Source of the DNA: an uncultured Oscillibacter sp. | GTDB lineage: Bacteria; Bacillota; Clostridia; Oscillospirales; Oscillospiraceae | DNA: 64,000 bases | Reading direction: 5' to 3' | Assembly: GCA_905234565.1 (NCBI GenBank) | Contig: CAJOHW010000001.1 | Span: 1 to 64,000 of the forward strand | Notes under the pieces: model-generated | Databases searched by the model: none | What the model was told of the DNA's origin: nothing | What the model saw: only the letters and a program-made list of their open reading frames with translations | Program-made: the position numbers and the translations under genes | Shown here: in pieces, positions 7,971 to 16,929 of the stretch | Layout of the letters: each line of letters starts with the position of its first letter | Numbering within the stretch: the stretch's first letter is position 1

Positions 7971-8016
7971 AAAGAACTGACGCGGCCCGCCCGAAAGCGC
8001 GCCGCGTCAGTTCTTT
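7971..8016. terminator. bidirectional terminator
   Basis: A 16-bp perfect inverted repeat (7971-7986 with 8001-8016) lies between convergent genes. Weak A/T runs flank both sides (AATTTTT after it). It likely ends both the membrane-protein gene and the dehydratase-like pair. Confidence 0.8.
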
Positions 8017-8051
8017 CCAATTTTTCTGCAAACGCCGTTTTTTCCCCTTGC

Positions 8052-9344
8052 CTACGCCAGAATCGCCTCTTCCTCGTCCCCCTCCTGAGACGCCTCCTGG
8101 GCCTCCAGACGCTCCCGGGCCACGGCCAGCATGAGTTTGATCCGGTTCTCCTGGTTCACCCGGGTGGCGCTGGGGTCGTAGTCAATGGGGGTGATGTTGG
8201 CGGCGGGGTACAGCTCCCGCAGCTTGTTGATCATGCCCTTGCCGCAGATGTGGTTGGGCAGGCACCCGAAAGGCTGGGCGCAGATGACGTTCTCATAGCC
8301 GCCCCGGATCAGCTCCGCCATCTCCGCCGTCAAAAGCCAGCCCTCTCCCATCATGTCTCCCGTGCTGATGAGGCCGTCGGTCAGCCGGACCAGCTCCCGG
8401 AAGGGAAGCGGAGCGTGGTAGCCCTGGGACTGTAACACCTGAATAATAACCTTCTCCATCTGGGCGATGTACCCCAGCACCAGATCCGCCCCGTACTTTT
8501 TCATGATGCCGCCGCCGTAGCGCCGGGAGGTCTCCGCCAAATTGTAGGCGCAGTACTGCACAAAGCCCATGAGCCCCGGCAGGTTGACCTCGCAGTCCTG
8601 GGTGGCTAAGAACTCCTCCAAGCCGTTGTTGCCCAGGGGGGAGTACTTCACGTAGATCTCCCCTACTACCCCCACTTTCACTTTCGGCGTCCGCTCCACC
8701 GGAATGGCCGCGAAATCCGCCGCAATGGCGGGCATCAATGTCCGCATCTCCCGGTGGGAATAGCCTTTCCCCTGGCGGACCTCCTGGCAGATCCGGTCCA
8801 GCCACTTCTTTTGCAGGGCCTCCGCCTCCCCGGACTGAAGCTCATAGGGGGCGGTCTGGGCCTTTAACGCAACCAGCAGGTCGCCGTAGTACACCGCCGC
8901 CAGGAGCATCCGCAGAAACGTCAGGTCCAGGGGCAGGCTGCTCTCCTTCTCCAAACCGGAGAAGTTCAGGCTCAATACCGGGATCTGGGGGTATCCCGCC
9001 CGGACCAGGGCCTTGCGCAGCAAAAAGATGTAGTTGGACGCCCGGCAGCCCCCGCCGGTCTGGGTGATGATCAAGGCCGTGTGGTCCAGGTCATACTTCC
9101 CGGAGGCCAGGGCGTCTAAAAACTGTCCGATGACCAGCAGGGCGGGATAGCAGGTGTCGTTGTGGACGTATTTCAGCCCCAGTTCCGACACCTGGCTGCC
9201 GCAGTTCCCCAGAAGTTCCACGTTGTAGCCATGGGCCTCCAGGGCCGCGGCCAGAATCCGGAACTGTACCGGGGCCATGTTGGGAATCAGGACCTTGTGG
9301 GTCTGCTTCATCTCCTCCGTAAAAATCGGATAGCTGGCGTTCAT
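8052..9344 (-). CDS. 2-hydroxyacyl-CoA dehydratase-like protein (second half of the activase-dehydratase pair)
   Basis: This 430-residue protein resembles the dehydratase-like C-terminal part of large clostridial 'acyl-CoA dehydratase activase-related' proteins. Conserved Cys-containing stretches include YVHNDTCYPALL, TQTGGGCRASNY and CAQPFGCLPNHICGKGM, likely iron-sulfur ligands. The substrate is unknown; the family differs from the true HgdAB dehydratase. The ATG at 9344 sits 1 bp after the stop of the upstream gene, with GAGGGAG as ribosome-binding site. In many Clostridia both parts are, from memory, one ~1400-residue polypeptide; here they are two coupled genes. Confidence 0.85.
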   Translation of the reverse strand: MNASYPIFTEEMKQTHKVLIPNMAPVQFRILAAALEAHGYNVELLGNCGSQVSELGLKYVHNDTCYPALLVIGQFLDALASGKYDLDHTALIITQTGGGCRASNYIFLLRKALVRAGYPQIPVLSLNFSGLEKESSLPLDLTFLRMLLAAVYYGDLLVALKAQTAPYELQSGEAEALQKKWLDRICQEVRQGKGYSHREMRTLMPAIAADFAAIPVERTPKVKVGVVGEIYVKYSPLGNNGLEEFLATQDCEVNLPGLMGFVQYCAYNLAETSRRYGGGIMKKYGADLVLGYIAQMEKVIIQVLQSQGYHAPLPFRELVRLTDGLISTGDMMGEGWLLTAEMAELIRGGYENVICAQPFGCLPNHICGKGMINKLRELYPAANITPIDYDPSATRVNQENRIKLMLAVARERLEAQEASQEGDEEEAILA

Positions 9345-9345
9345 G

Positions 9346-12261
9346 CTATGTCTCCCTCTTTTCATCCTCCAAGGCGGCGAACAGGCTCCGCAGACGGATG
9401 CGGACCGCGCCTAAGTTGGTGATCTCGTCGATTTTCAGCTGGGTGTACAGCTTGCCGCCCCTTTGCAAAATCTCCCGGGTTTCGTCGGAGGTGATGGCGT
9501 CCACCCCGCAGCCAAAGGACACCAGCTGCACCAGATCGCAGTCCCGCTGGGAACAGCAGTACTTCGCCGCCGCGTACAGCCTTGCGTGGTAGGTCCACTG
9601 GTTCAGCACGGAGGTGGACACCGGCTCCGCCAGGGGAGCCACCGCGTCCTCCGTCACCACCGCCGCCCCGGCCCGGGTCACTAAGGTGTCGATGCCGTGG
9701 TTGATCTCCGGGTCCACGTGATAGGGCCGTCCCGCCAGGACGATGATTCTTCTGCCCTCCCGGCGGGCCTCCGCCATGATCCGGGCCCCCTCTTTGCGCA
9801 CCGCCTCCATGTGGCGGGCGTACTCCCCGTAGGCCGCCTCCGACGCCTGCCGGACCTCCGCCGCCGTCATATCCGGGAAGTATTTTTGGAGCGTCTTGTA
9901 CATCTTTTTGGCAAAGTCCCGGGGACGGTGGATCCCCACGTAGTCGTAGAGAAACCGGGTGTTCCGCAGTTCCGGACAGTTCCCCGCCAGAACCTCCGGA
10001 TAGTAGGCCACCACGGGGCAGTTGTAGTGGTTCTGCCCCAGGCCTTCGTCGATGTTGAAGGTCATGCAGGGATAGAAAATGGCGTCTAATTTCATGTCCG
10101 CCAGGGCGGCGATGTGGCCATGGGCCAGCTTCGCGGGGAAACAGGCGGTGTCGCTGGGGATGGTGCCCTGGCCCTTGAGATACAGCTTCCGGCTGGACAG
10201 GGGACTGTGGTACACCGCAAAGCCCAGGGACGTAAAGAAGGCGTGCCAGAAGGGCAGCAGCTCCCACAGGTTCAGGCACAGGGGGATGCCGATCTTCCCC
10301 CGCTTCCCCGGTACCGGCTTGTAGCCCAAAATCAGCTTCCGCTTGTAGGCGTAAAGGTTCCGGGCCTCCCCCCGGTCCGCCTTCCCCGTCACCGGGCGCT
10401 CACAGCGGTTGCCGCTGATGTAGGTGCCGCCGTCGGAGAAGGTGTTCACCGTCAGCTGGCAGTGGTTGCCGCAGAGCTGGCACACCTGGCTCCGGGCCTC
10501 CTGGCGGAAAGACCGCAGGGCCTCCAAATCCAAAAGGATACTCTTTTGCCCGTCCTTCGCCCTGTCCCTGCCGTACAGCGCCGCGCCGTAAGCCCCCATG
10601 AGCCCCGCGATGTCAGGCCGGACCACTTCCACCCCCATCTCCTGCTCAAAGGCCCGGAGGACCGCCTCGTTGTAAAACGTCCCCCCCTGCACCACGATGT
10701 GCCGCCCCAGTTCCTCCGCCGACGCGCAGCGAATCACTTTATACAGGGCGTTCTTCACCACGGAGATGGAGAGCCCCGCGGAGATGTTCTCAATGGACGC
10801 CCCGTCCTTCTGGGCCTGCTTTACGCTGGAATTCATGAACACCGTACAGCGGCTGCCCAAATCCACAGGCCGCTCCGCGAAAAGGCCGATTTTGGCGAAC
10901 TCCCGCACGTCATAGCCCAGGGCCTGGGCGAAGGTCTGCAAAAAGCTGCCGCAGCCGGAGGAACAGGCCTCGTTCAGGAAAATGTCGCTGATGGCCCCGT
11001 CCTCAATCTTGAAGCACTTCATGTCCTGCCCGCCGATGTCAATGATGAAATCCACCTCGGGCAGGAAGAATTTCGCGGCGGTGAAGTGGGCCACTGTCTC
11101 TACCACGCCGTAGTCCGCGTGAAAGGCGTGTTTTGCCAGTTCCTCCCCATAGCCCGTGGCGGTGACGGAGGCCACGGTCATGTGGGGGTGGTTCTCATAG
11201 AGGGACTGTAAGGTCTGGCGGATCAGGGGCACGGGATTGCCCAAATTGGGCCGGTAGTCCGTGAACAGCAGCCGCCCCTGGGGGTCAATCACCGCCGCTT
11301 TCACCGTGGTGGAGCCGGAGTCGATGCCGATGTGGACGGCTCCCCGGTAGTCCGGGCCGAACTCCCCCCGGGGCACCGACGCCCTGGCGTGCCGTGCCCG
11401 GAATGCCTCCAACTCCTCCCCCGTGCGAAACAGGGGCGGCTGGCTGCGGTAGGTCTCCGATGCCCCCCGCTCCTCTAAGAGCGCCGCCGCGTCTAAGAGA
11501 TCACACTCCTGGTCCGCGTAGAACGCCGCCCCCATGGCCACATAAAACAGGCTGTCCTCCGGGCAGGTGCCCCGGACCCCCAGGGTCCTGTCAAAACTGG
11601 CCCGCAGACACTTGGAAAAGGTCAGCGGCCCCCCTAAGTACAGCACGTTCCCCCGGATGGGCCGTCCCTGGGCCAGGCCCGCAATGGTCTGGTTCACCAC
11701 CGCCTGATAGATGCTGGCGGCGATGTCCTCTCCCCGGGCCCCCTGGTTGATGAGGGGCTGGATGTCGCTCTTGGCGAACACGCCGCAGCGGGAGGCGATG
11801 GTGTAGGTCCGCTCCGCCCGGCCCGCCGCCCGGTCCATCTCGTCCGATTCCATCTTCAAAAGCGTGGCCATCTGGTCGATGAAGGCCCCGGTGCCTCCGG
11901 CGCAGCTGCCGTTCATCCGGACCTCCATGCCTCCGGTGAGAAAGAGGATCTTGGCGTCCTCTCCCCCCAGCTCAATGATCACATCTGTCCCCGGGGCCAG
12001 ACGGTTCGCCGCCACCCGGGTGGCAAAAACCTCCTGCACAAAGGGCACCTGAGCCCCCTCCGCCATACCCATGCCGGCGGAACCGGACACGGCGAACACC
12101 GCCCGGTTCCCGTACCGCCGGGAGATCTTCCGCAACAGTTCCTGGGTCTTTTCCAGAATATGGCTGTAATGCCGTTCGTATGTCCGATATACCACATTGT
12201 CCGCGGAATCCAGTACCACGCATTTGATGGTAGTGGACCCCACATCCAGGCCGACTTTCAC
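9346..12261 (-). CDS. tandem BadF/HgdC-type acyl-CoA dehydratase activase
   Basis: The 971-residue protein has two ASKHA ATPase domains in tandem. Domain 1 (~1-265) shows VGLDVGSTT at 3-11, GGED at 99-102 and iron-sulfur Cys120 (GSCAGGTG) and Cys159. Domain 2 (~308-565) shows IGIDSGSTT at 311-319, Cys433/437 (EACSSGCGS) and Cys472. A DUF2229-type C-terminal region (~590-970) begins with CxxCxxxC at 594-601. Activases of this family use ATP to fire electrons into a partner dehydratase, here presumably the adjacent gene. Both iron-sulfur Cys pairs are kept, so both modules may be active. The physiological substrate is unknown. Confidence 0.9.
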   Translation of the reverse strand: MKVGLDVGSTTIKCVVLDSADNVVYRTYERHYSHILEKTQELLRKISRRYGNRAVFAVSGSAGMGMAEGAQVPFVQEVFATRVAANRLAPGTDVIIELGGEDAKILFLTGGMEVRMNGSCAGGTGAFIDQMATLLKMESDEMDRAAGRAERTYTIASRCGVFAKSDIQPLINQGARGEDIAASIYQAVVNQTIAGLAQGRPIRGNVLYLGGPLTFSKCLRASFDRTLGVRGTCPEDSLFYVAMGAAFYADQECDLLDAAALLEERGASETYRSQPPLFRTGEELEAFRARHARASVPRGEFGPDYRGAVHIGIDSGSTTVKAAVIDPQGRLLFTDYRPNLGNPVPLIRQTLQSLYENHPHMTVASVTATGYGEELAKHAFHADYGVVETVAHFTAAKFFLPEVDFIIDIGGQDMKCFKIEDGAISDIFLNEACSSGCGSFLQTFAQALGYDVREFAKIGLFAERPVDLGSRCTVFMNSSVKQAQKDGASIENISAGLSISVVKNALYKVIRCASAEELGRHIVVQGGTFYNEAVLRAFEQEMGVEVVRPDIAGLMGAYGAALYGRDRAKDGQKSILLDLEALRSFRQEARSQVCQLCGNHCQLTVNTFSDGGTYISGNRCERPVTGKADRGEARNLYAYKRKLILGYKPVPGKRGKIGIPLCLNLWELLPFWHAFFTSLGFAVYHSPLSSRKLYLKGQGTIPSDTACFPAKLAHGHIAALADMKLDAIFYPCMTFNIDEGLGQNHYNCPVVAYYPEVLAGNCPELRNTRFLYDYVGIHRPRDFAKKMYKTLQKYFPDMTAAEVRQASEAAYGEYARHMEAVRKEGARIMAEARREGRRIIVLAGRPYHVDPEINHGIDTLVTRAGAAVVTEDAVAPLAEPVSTSVLNQWTYHARLYAAAKYCCSQRDCDLVQLVSFGCGVDAITSDETREILQRGGKLYTQLKIDEITNLGAVRIRLRSLFAALEDEKRET

Positions 12262-12386
12262 TCAGCGCCTCCTTACCCTGCCAGGTTTTCTCTCTGTGGA
12301 AACCTGTCTTACTACGCAAGCAAGGGCGTCCGCCGCCAGGAGCGCGCAAACGCTCACGGGCGAAACGCCGTTTTCCGACATAATGT

Positions 12387-12415
12387 ATCATACACGCTTT
12401 TTCGTCAATCCGCAA
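12387..12415 (-). promoter_or_regulatory. sigma-A promoter of the activase-dehydratase pair
   Basis: On the minus strand TTGCGG (12415-12410), 17 bp, then TATGAT (12392-12387). The leader to the ATG is about 120 nt. Confidence 0.7.
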
Positions 12416-12473
12416 TCGGGTTTCCCCTCCGCTTTTGTAAATAAAATGTGAAATTACTGTGAACCGGAAAACG

Positions 12474-12502
12474 TTGCGCTTTCCCCGACGCTGTGGTATA
12501 CT
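12474..12502 (+). promoter_or_regulatory. sigma-A promoter of queH
   Basis: TTGCGC at 12474-12479, 17 bp, then TATACT at 12497-12502. The leader is about 78 nt and shows no preQ1 aptamer that I can recognise. Confidence 0.65.
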
Positions 12503-12586
12503 GTTCCTTGGAAACTCCGAACTGCGCGCCATAGAAAGCTCCAAAACTTTACATATGCGTATTCCCCACGAAAGCGAGGTAGTCCC

Positions 12587-13153
12587 ATGGAATCCGTCCT
12601 GCTGCACTGCTGCTGCGCTCCCTGTTCTCTGAGCTGTATCGATCCCCTCCGCGCTGAGGGCATGGAACCTGCGGCCTTCTGGTACAATCCCAACATCCAC
12701 CCCTGGAAGGAGTATGAGGCCCGGCGGGACTGCCTCCTTCAGTACGCCGCCCAAATCGGCATGGAGATCCGCGTCCGGGAGGACTACGGCCTGCGGGAGT
12801 TTGTCCAGGCCGTGTCCGGGGACATCGACCACCGCTGCGCCTACTGCTATGGGCACCGTCTGGAAGGTGCCGCCCGGTACGCGGCGGAACACGGCTTCCC
12901 CGCCTTTACCTCCACCCTCCTGGCCAGCACCTATCAGGACCACGAGGCCATTGCCCGGGCCGGGGAACACTGGGGCAGCGTCTACGGGGTGCCCTTCCTG
13001 TACCGGGACTTCCGGCCCAATTTCCGGGAGGGCAACCGCCGGGCCCGGGAACTGGGGTTCTATATGCAGAAGTACTGCGGGTGCGTGTTCTCCGAACAGG
13101 ACCGCTATCAAAAGAAAATTGACCGGGACCGGGCAAAATTCGCCGAAACGTGA
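12587..13153 (+). CDS. queH: epoxyqueuosine reductase QueH
   Basis: This 188-residue DUF208 protein reduces epoxyqueuosine to queuosine in tRNA, the last step of Q34 synthesis, as a non-B12 alternative to QueG. The N-terminal LLHCCCAPC motif holds the adjacent-cysteine iron-sulfur ligands. A second pair, CAYCYGHRL, lies in the middle, and CGCVFSEQDR near the C-terminus supplies further conserved cysteines. Length and motif order match the family (about 180-220 residues). It is monocistronic, with its own promoter and a strong terminator. GAGG eight bases before the ATG sets the start. Confidence 0.93.
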   Translation: MESVLLHCCCAPCSLSCIDPLRAEGMEPAAFWYNPNIHPWKEYEARRDCLLQYAAQIGMEIRVREDYGLREFVQAVSGDIDHRCAYCYGHRLEGAARYAAEHGFPAFTSTLLASTYQDHEAIARAGEHWGSVYGVPFLYRDFRPNFREGNRRARELGFYMQKYCGCVFSEQDRYQKKIDRDRAKFAET

Positions 13154-13167
13154 ACGGTACTCTATGT

Positions 13168-13210
13168 AAAAAAGCGGGCGCGTTCAAAAGACGCGCCCGC
13201 TTTTTTTACA
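13168..13210. terminator. bidirectional terminator between queH and azlD
   Basis: A perfect GC-rich hairpin (GCGGGCGCGT with its complement) is flanked by A-runs and T-runs on both sides. It serves the convergent queH and azlD transcripts. Confidence 0.9.
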
Positions 13211-13215
13211 TACTT

Positions 13216-13530
13216 TCAAACCAGGACCAGTTCCAGCAGAAACACCACCACGCAGCAGGCGGCAGCTACCGGAAACAGTCCCGCTCCCAGCCAGGCCAGG
13301 ACGATGCCCGTCACCAGGGCCGCCGCTCCCGCCAGAGGAGACTGGGTTGCCTCCACAATGGCGGGAAACGTCATCACCGCTAAGGTCACATAGGGCACAT
13401 AGTAGAGAAAGGACCGGAGAAAGGGGCTTCGGATCTCCCGGCGCAGCAGGGTCAGGGGCAGAACCCGGATGGCGTAGCACACCGCCGCCATAACCGCCAG
13501 ATAGATCCACACGTTATGTTCCACGGGCAT
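13216..13530 (-). CDS. azlD: branched-chain amino acid permease small subunit AzlD
   Basis: This 104-residue protein has four hydrophobic segments and the AzlD signature (YLAVMAAVCYAIRVLPL near the N-terminus). AzlCD exports branched-chain amino acids or analogues at the cytoplasmic membrane. The ATG at 13530 lies inside the 3' end of azlC (17-bp overlap), so the subunits are translationally coupled. It is the last gene of the minus-strand amino-acid unit. Substrate is inferred from the family. Confidence 0.88.
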   Translation of the reverse strand: MPVEHNVWIYLAVMAAVCYAIRVLPLTLLRREIRSPFLRSFLYYVPYVTLAVMTFPAIVEATQSPLAGAAALVTGIVLAWLGAGLFPVAAACCVVVFLLELVLV

Positions 13531-14236
13531 CGTCCTCCTCCCGGATGGGGAACCGGGCCGCCGCCAGGGCCGACAGGGCCACGGTGAGCAGAATGGTGCG
13601 GCTGCCTCCGGACAGGCCGGGCAATAGACGGGACACAAGGAAGCTGCACCCAAATCCCGCCAGCACAAACCCCAGTACCACCCGGTCTTTCCGGGCCGGG
13701 GGCAGAATCACCGCCAAAAACATCCCGAACAGGGCCACGCTCAGGGCGCTGACCGCCCGGACCGGCAGGAGATTCCCCGCAATCACCCCGGCGGCGGTCC
13801 CGGCGGACCAGCTGGGGATTGCCACCAGATAGGAGCCGTAGGAATAAAAGGGCTCTAAGGGCTTGGGCTGGGCCACGGCAATGCCAAACAGCTCGTCCGT
13901 AATGGAATAGCCGATGAGAAGCCGGTGGCGCAGAGGGATGTCCGGGGCCAGGCGCTGGCTCAGGGCAAAACTCATCAGCAGATACCGGGCGTTGGCCACC
14001 ACCGTCACCACCGCCATCTCCAAATAGCCCGCCCCGGCGGCAATCACCGTAATGGCCGCGTACTCCCCCGCCGACGCCATACCAAACCAGCTCAGGAGAA
14101 AGCCCTGGAACGCCGTCAGTCCCGCGTTCCGGGCGGCGATCCCTAAGGAGAACGCTACGGCGAAATAGCCGATGCCGATGGGCACCCCGTCCCGCATTCC
14201 CCGCAAAAACGCCCTCCGGCGTCCGTTTTCCACCAT
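13514..14236 (-). CDS. azlC: branched-chain amino acid permease large subunit AzlC
   Basis: The 240-residue membrane protein matches AzlC: RGMRDGVPIGIGYFAVAFSLG at the start and several Gly-rich transmembrane helices, including FGMASAGEYAAITVI. It forms the exporter with AzlD. GGAGGG before the ATG at 14236 fixes the start; the longer upstream frame is not coding. It follows a PLP-lyase gene by 17 bp, which suggests coupling of sulfur or aspartate-family amino-acid metabolism to efflux. Confidence 0.9.
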   Translation of the reverse strand: MVENGRRRAFLRGMRDGVPIGIGYFAVAFSLGIAARNAGLTAFQGFLLSWFGMASAGEYAAITVIAAGAGYLEMAVVTVVANARYLLMSFALSQRLAPDIPLRHRLLIGYSITDELFGIAVAQPKPLEPFYSYGSYLVAIPSWSAGTAAGVIAGNLLPVRAVSALSVALFGMFLAVILPPARKDRVVLGFVLAGFGCSFLVSRLLPGLSGGSRTILLTVALSALAAARFPIREEDDARGT

Positions 14237-14253
14237 GGAACCATTCCCTCCGT

Positions 14254-15546
14254 TCACTCCGGAAGCGTCACCAACCCTGCCTCCGCCAGCTTTTGCAGGC
14301 TCATGAGGATCCCCAGTTTCGCGTGATACCAGGTGAGCCCCCCCTGGAAATAGACCGCGTAAGGGGGACGGATGGGCCCGTCGGCGGAGAGCTCGATGGA
14401 GCTGCCCTGCACAAAGGCCCCCGCCGCCATAATCACCTCCGCGTCGTACCCCGGCATGGGCCAGGGCTCCGGCGTCACAAAGCTGTCCACCGGGGCGGCG
14501 GACTGGATCCCCAAACAAAAGGCCGACATGGCCTCCCTGCTCCCCAGTTCCACCGCCTGGATGATGTCGTGGCGGGGCTCCTCCCCGCCGGGGACACAGG
14601 GAAAGCCCAGGGGTTCATAGAGATTGGCGGCAAACACCGCCCCTTTCAAGGCTCCGGCGGTGACGGCGGGGGCTAAGAACAGGCCCTGGTACAGGGCGGG
14701 CAGCAGCCCTAAGTTGGCCCCCACCTCCTGGCCCAGGCCCGGGGCCGACAGGCGGTAGGCGCACCGCTCCACGCACGCCCGGGTGCCGCAGATGTACCCC
14801 CCTGCCGGAGCCAAACCTCCGCCGGGGTTTTTGATCAGGCTTCCCGCCGTCATATCCGCCCCTACGTCCGAGGGCTCCCGGCGCTCCACAAACTCCCCGT
14901 AGCAGTTGTCCACCAGCACCTTCACGTCCGGCTTCACGCTCTTGCAGAACCGGATCAGTTCCCCGATCTGTTCCACGGAGAAGGAGGGCCGCACGGCGTA
15001 GCCTTTGGACCGCTGGATGGTGATGAGTTTGGTTTTCCCGTGGATTGCGGAGCGGATGCCGTCGTAGTCAAAGGAGCCATCCGGAAGGAGATCCACTTGA
15101 CGGTAGGAGACGCCATATTCCGCCAGAGAACAGGGGCTTTCCCGGATGCCAATGACCTCCTCTAAGGTATCATAGGGGGCTCCCGCCGGGGAGAGCAGTT
15201 CGTCCCCCGGCAGGAGGTTTGCCGACAGAGCCACCGCCAGGGCGTGGGTGCCGCAGGTGATCTGGGGCCGCACCAGGGCCGCCTCCGTGTGGAAGATCCC
15301 GGCGTAGATCCGCTCCAAAACCTCCCGGCCCGCGTCGTCATAGCCGTAGCCTGTGGTGGCGGCGAAATGGGCGGCGCTCAGGCGGTTTTCCCGCATGGAG
15401 GCCAGGACCTTCCCCTGGTTGTATTCCGCTACGGCATCAATCTCCCCAAAGCGGTCCGCTAACCTTTCCAGCGCCGCCTCCCCATAGGCGTACACCCGGG
15501 GGCTGACCCCTAAGCGCGCATACAGCGCCGACAGATCCCCGTCCAT
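14254..15546 (-). CDS. ynbB: PLP-dependent methionine gamma-lyase family protein (YnbB-type)
   Basis: The 430-residue fold-type I PLP protein belongs to the COG4100 'aluminium resistance / methionine gamma-lyase family' group. The Schiff-base lysine lies in GSLIKNPGGG; VDNCYGEF holds the PLP-ring Asp; the N-terminal EYNQGKVLASMRE segment is typical of the family. The real substrate is unsettled. A GTG at 15579 would overlap the lysC stop, but GGGGGG at 15555-15560 is ideally placed for the ATG at 15546. It lies between lysC and azlCD, so a role in aspartate-derived amino acids is plausible. Confidence 0.88.
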   Translation of the reverse strand: MDGDLSALYARLGVSPRVYAYGEAALERLADRFGEIDAVAEYNQGKVLASMRENRLSAAHFAATTGYGYDDAGREVLERIYAGIFHTEAALVRPQITCGTHALAVALSANLLPGDELLSPAGAPYDTLEEVIGIRESPCSLAEYGVSYRQVDLLPDGSFDYDGIRSAIHGKTKLITIQRSKGYAVRPSFSVEQIGELIRFCKSVKPDVKVLVDNCYGEFVERREPSDVGADMTAGSLIKNPGGGLAPAGGYICGTRACVERCAYRLSAPGLGQEVGANLGLLPALYQGLFLAPAVTAGALKGAVFAANLYEPLGFPCVPGGEEPRHDIIQAVELGSREAMSAFCLGIQSAAPVDSFVTPEPWPMPGYDAEVIMAAGAFVQGSSIELSADGPIRPPYAVYFQGGLTWYHAKLGILMSLQKLAEAGLVTLPE

Positions 15547-15575
15547 GTCCGCGTCCCCCCCTGGCGTCAGATTTG

Positions 15576-16787
15576 TCACATTTCGTCAAAGAATTTGGCG
15601 TGGATGGCCCGCACCGCCCGGTTCACATCCTCCTCGTCCAGCAGGACGGACACCCGGATCTCGGAGGTGTTGATCATCTGGATGTTGATGCCCGCCTCAT
15701 AGAGGGCCTCAAACATCCGGGCGGCCACGCCGCTGTTGCTCATGAGCCCCGCCCCTACGATGGAGACCTTGCCGATGTGTTCGTCCGTCTCCAAGTGGTC
15801 AAAGCACAGAGTGTCTTTCTGGGCGTTCAGGGCGTCCTCCGCCTCCCGCAGGTCCTTTTTATGGATGGTAAAGGAGATATCCTTGGTGTTCTCCCGGCCG
15901 ATGGACTGTAAGATCACGTCCACGTTGATGTTCTTCCGGCTCAGCACGTCAAAGACCTTAAACGCAACGCCGGGGTTGTGCTGTAACCCAATCAGGGCCA
16001 CCCGGGCAATGCTGGTGTCTTTCGCAACGCCGGCGATGTTGGTCTTTTCCACTTTCGCCACCTCCTTGACTTTTGTACCGGGTTTGTGCTCCAGGCTGGA
16101 CAGGACTTCCAGATTCACCCGGAACTTCTTCGCCAGTTCCACGCTGCGGTTGTGCAGCACCTGGGCACCTTGGGACGCCAGTTCCAGCATCTCGTCGTAG
16201 GTAATCTCCTGAAGTTTCCGGGCGTCGGGCACCAGCCGGGGATCGGCGGTGTAAACCCCGTCCACATCCGTGTAGATCTGGCACAGCTCCGCGTGAAACG
16301 CCGCCGCCAGAGCCACCGCGCTGGTGTCTGAACCCCCCCGGCCCAGGGTGGTCACATCCCCCCGGCGGTTGGTGCCCTGGAAGCCCGTGACCAGCACGAT
16401 CCGGTGGGAGTCCAGTTCCGCCTGGATCCGGTCCGGGTCAATTTTTTTAATTCTTGCGTCCCCGTGGACGCTGGTGGAGTGGATCCCCACCTGCCACGCC
16501 GCAAGAGACACGCAGGGCAGCCCCATGGCCTCCAGCGCCATGGCGCACAGTGCCACGGAAATCTGCTCCCCCGTGGCCAGGAGCATATCCATCTCCCGCT
16601 TGGAGGCGTGGACGTTGATCTCCTCCGCCTTGGCGATGAGATCGTCCGTGGTGTCCCCCTGGGCCGACAGCACCACCATGACATCGTGGCCCTGCAAATA
16701 GGTCTCCGCAATGATCCGGGCCACATTCTTAATTCGCACGGCGTCCCGGACCGAACTGCCGCCGAATTTCTGCACAATCAGGCTCAT
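15576..16787 (-). CDS. lysC: aspartate kinase
   Basis: This 403-residue monofunctional aspartokinase phosphorylates L-aspartate, the entry step to lysine, threonine and methionine. The N-terminal VQKFGGSSV kinase motif, TLGRGGSDTSAVALA and YTDVDGVYTADPR are intact. Two C-terminal ACT domains (~265-400) suggest feedback control by lysine and/or threonine. The length matches the LysC alpha-subunit type; I see no internal beta-subunit start that I would annotate. GAGGG precedes the ATG. No lysine riboswitch is recognisable in the 142-bp upstream gap. Confidence 0.95.
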   Translation of the reverse strand: MSLIVQKFGGSSVRDAVRIKNVARIIAETYLQGHDVMVVLSAQGDTTDDLIAKAEEINVHASKREMDMLLATGEQISVALCAMALEAMGLPCVSLAAWQVGIHSTSVHGDARIKKIDPDRIQAELDSHRIVLVTGFQGTNRRGDVTTLGRGGSDTSAVALAAAFHAELCQIYTDVDGVYTADPRLVPDARKLQEITYDEMLELASQGAQVLHNRSVELAKKFRVNLEVLSSLEHKPGTKVKEVAKVEKTNIAGVAKDTSIARVALIGLQHNPGVAFKVFDVLSRKNINVDVILQSIGRENTKDISFTIHKKDLREAEDALNAQKDTLCFDHLETDEHIGKVSIVGAGLMSNSGVAARMFEALYEAGINIQMINTSEIRVSVLLDEEDVNRAVRAIHAKFFDEM

Positions 16788-16929
16788 GCACGTTCCCTCT
16801 TTTTGCTCTCAGTTTCCGCCCTCCGGCGGTTTTACTCGCGCTCTATAAAGATCTGCTGCATTCACGAGTACAGGACGATCCCCTCTCTTTCCAAAGGCCG
16901 TCCCCTCTATCATACGCGCCGCTTCCCCC

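Larger units (their letters stand above)
12262..12586. other. 325-bp divergent intergenic region
   Basis: It contains back-to-back promoters for the activase operon (minus) and queH (plus), and a ~120-nt GC-rich leader of the activase gene with small hairpins. No recognisable riboswitch or gene was seen. Confidence 0.7.

Noticed and set aside
9344..9365. Longer start for the dehydratase-like gene (ATG at 9365)
   Set aside because: That ATG lies inside the upstream coding end and lacks a spaced ribosome-binding site; GAGGGAG before 9344 is well placed.
12503..12586. preQ1 riboswitch upstream of queH
   Set aside because: No preQ1-type hairpin with an A-rich tail and anti-Shine-Dalgarno segment could be drawn.
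16788..16929. Lysine riboswitch upstream of lysC
   Set aside because: The 142-bp gap is too short for the ~180-nt aptamer and shows none of its conserved segments.
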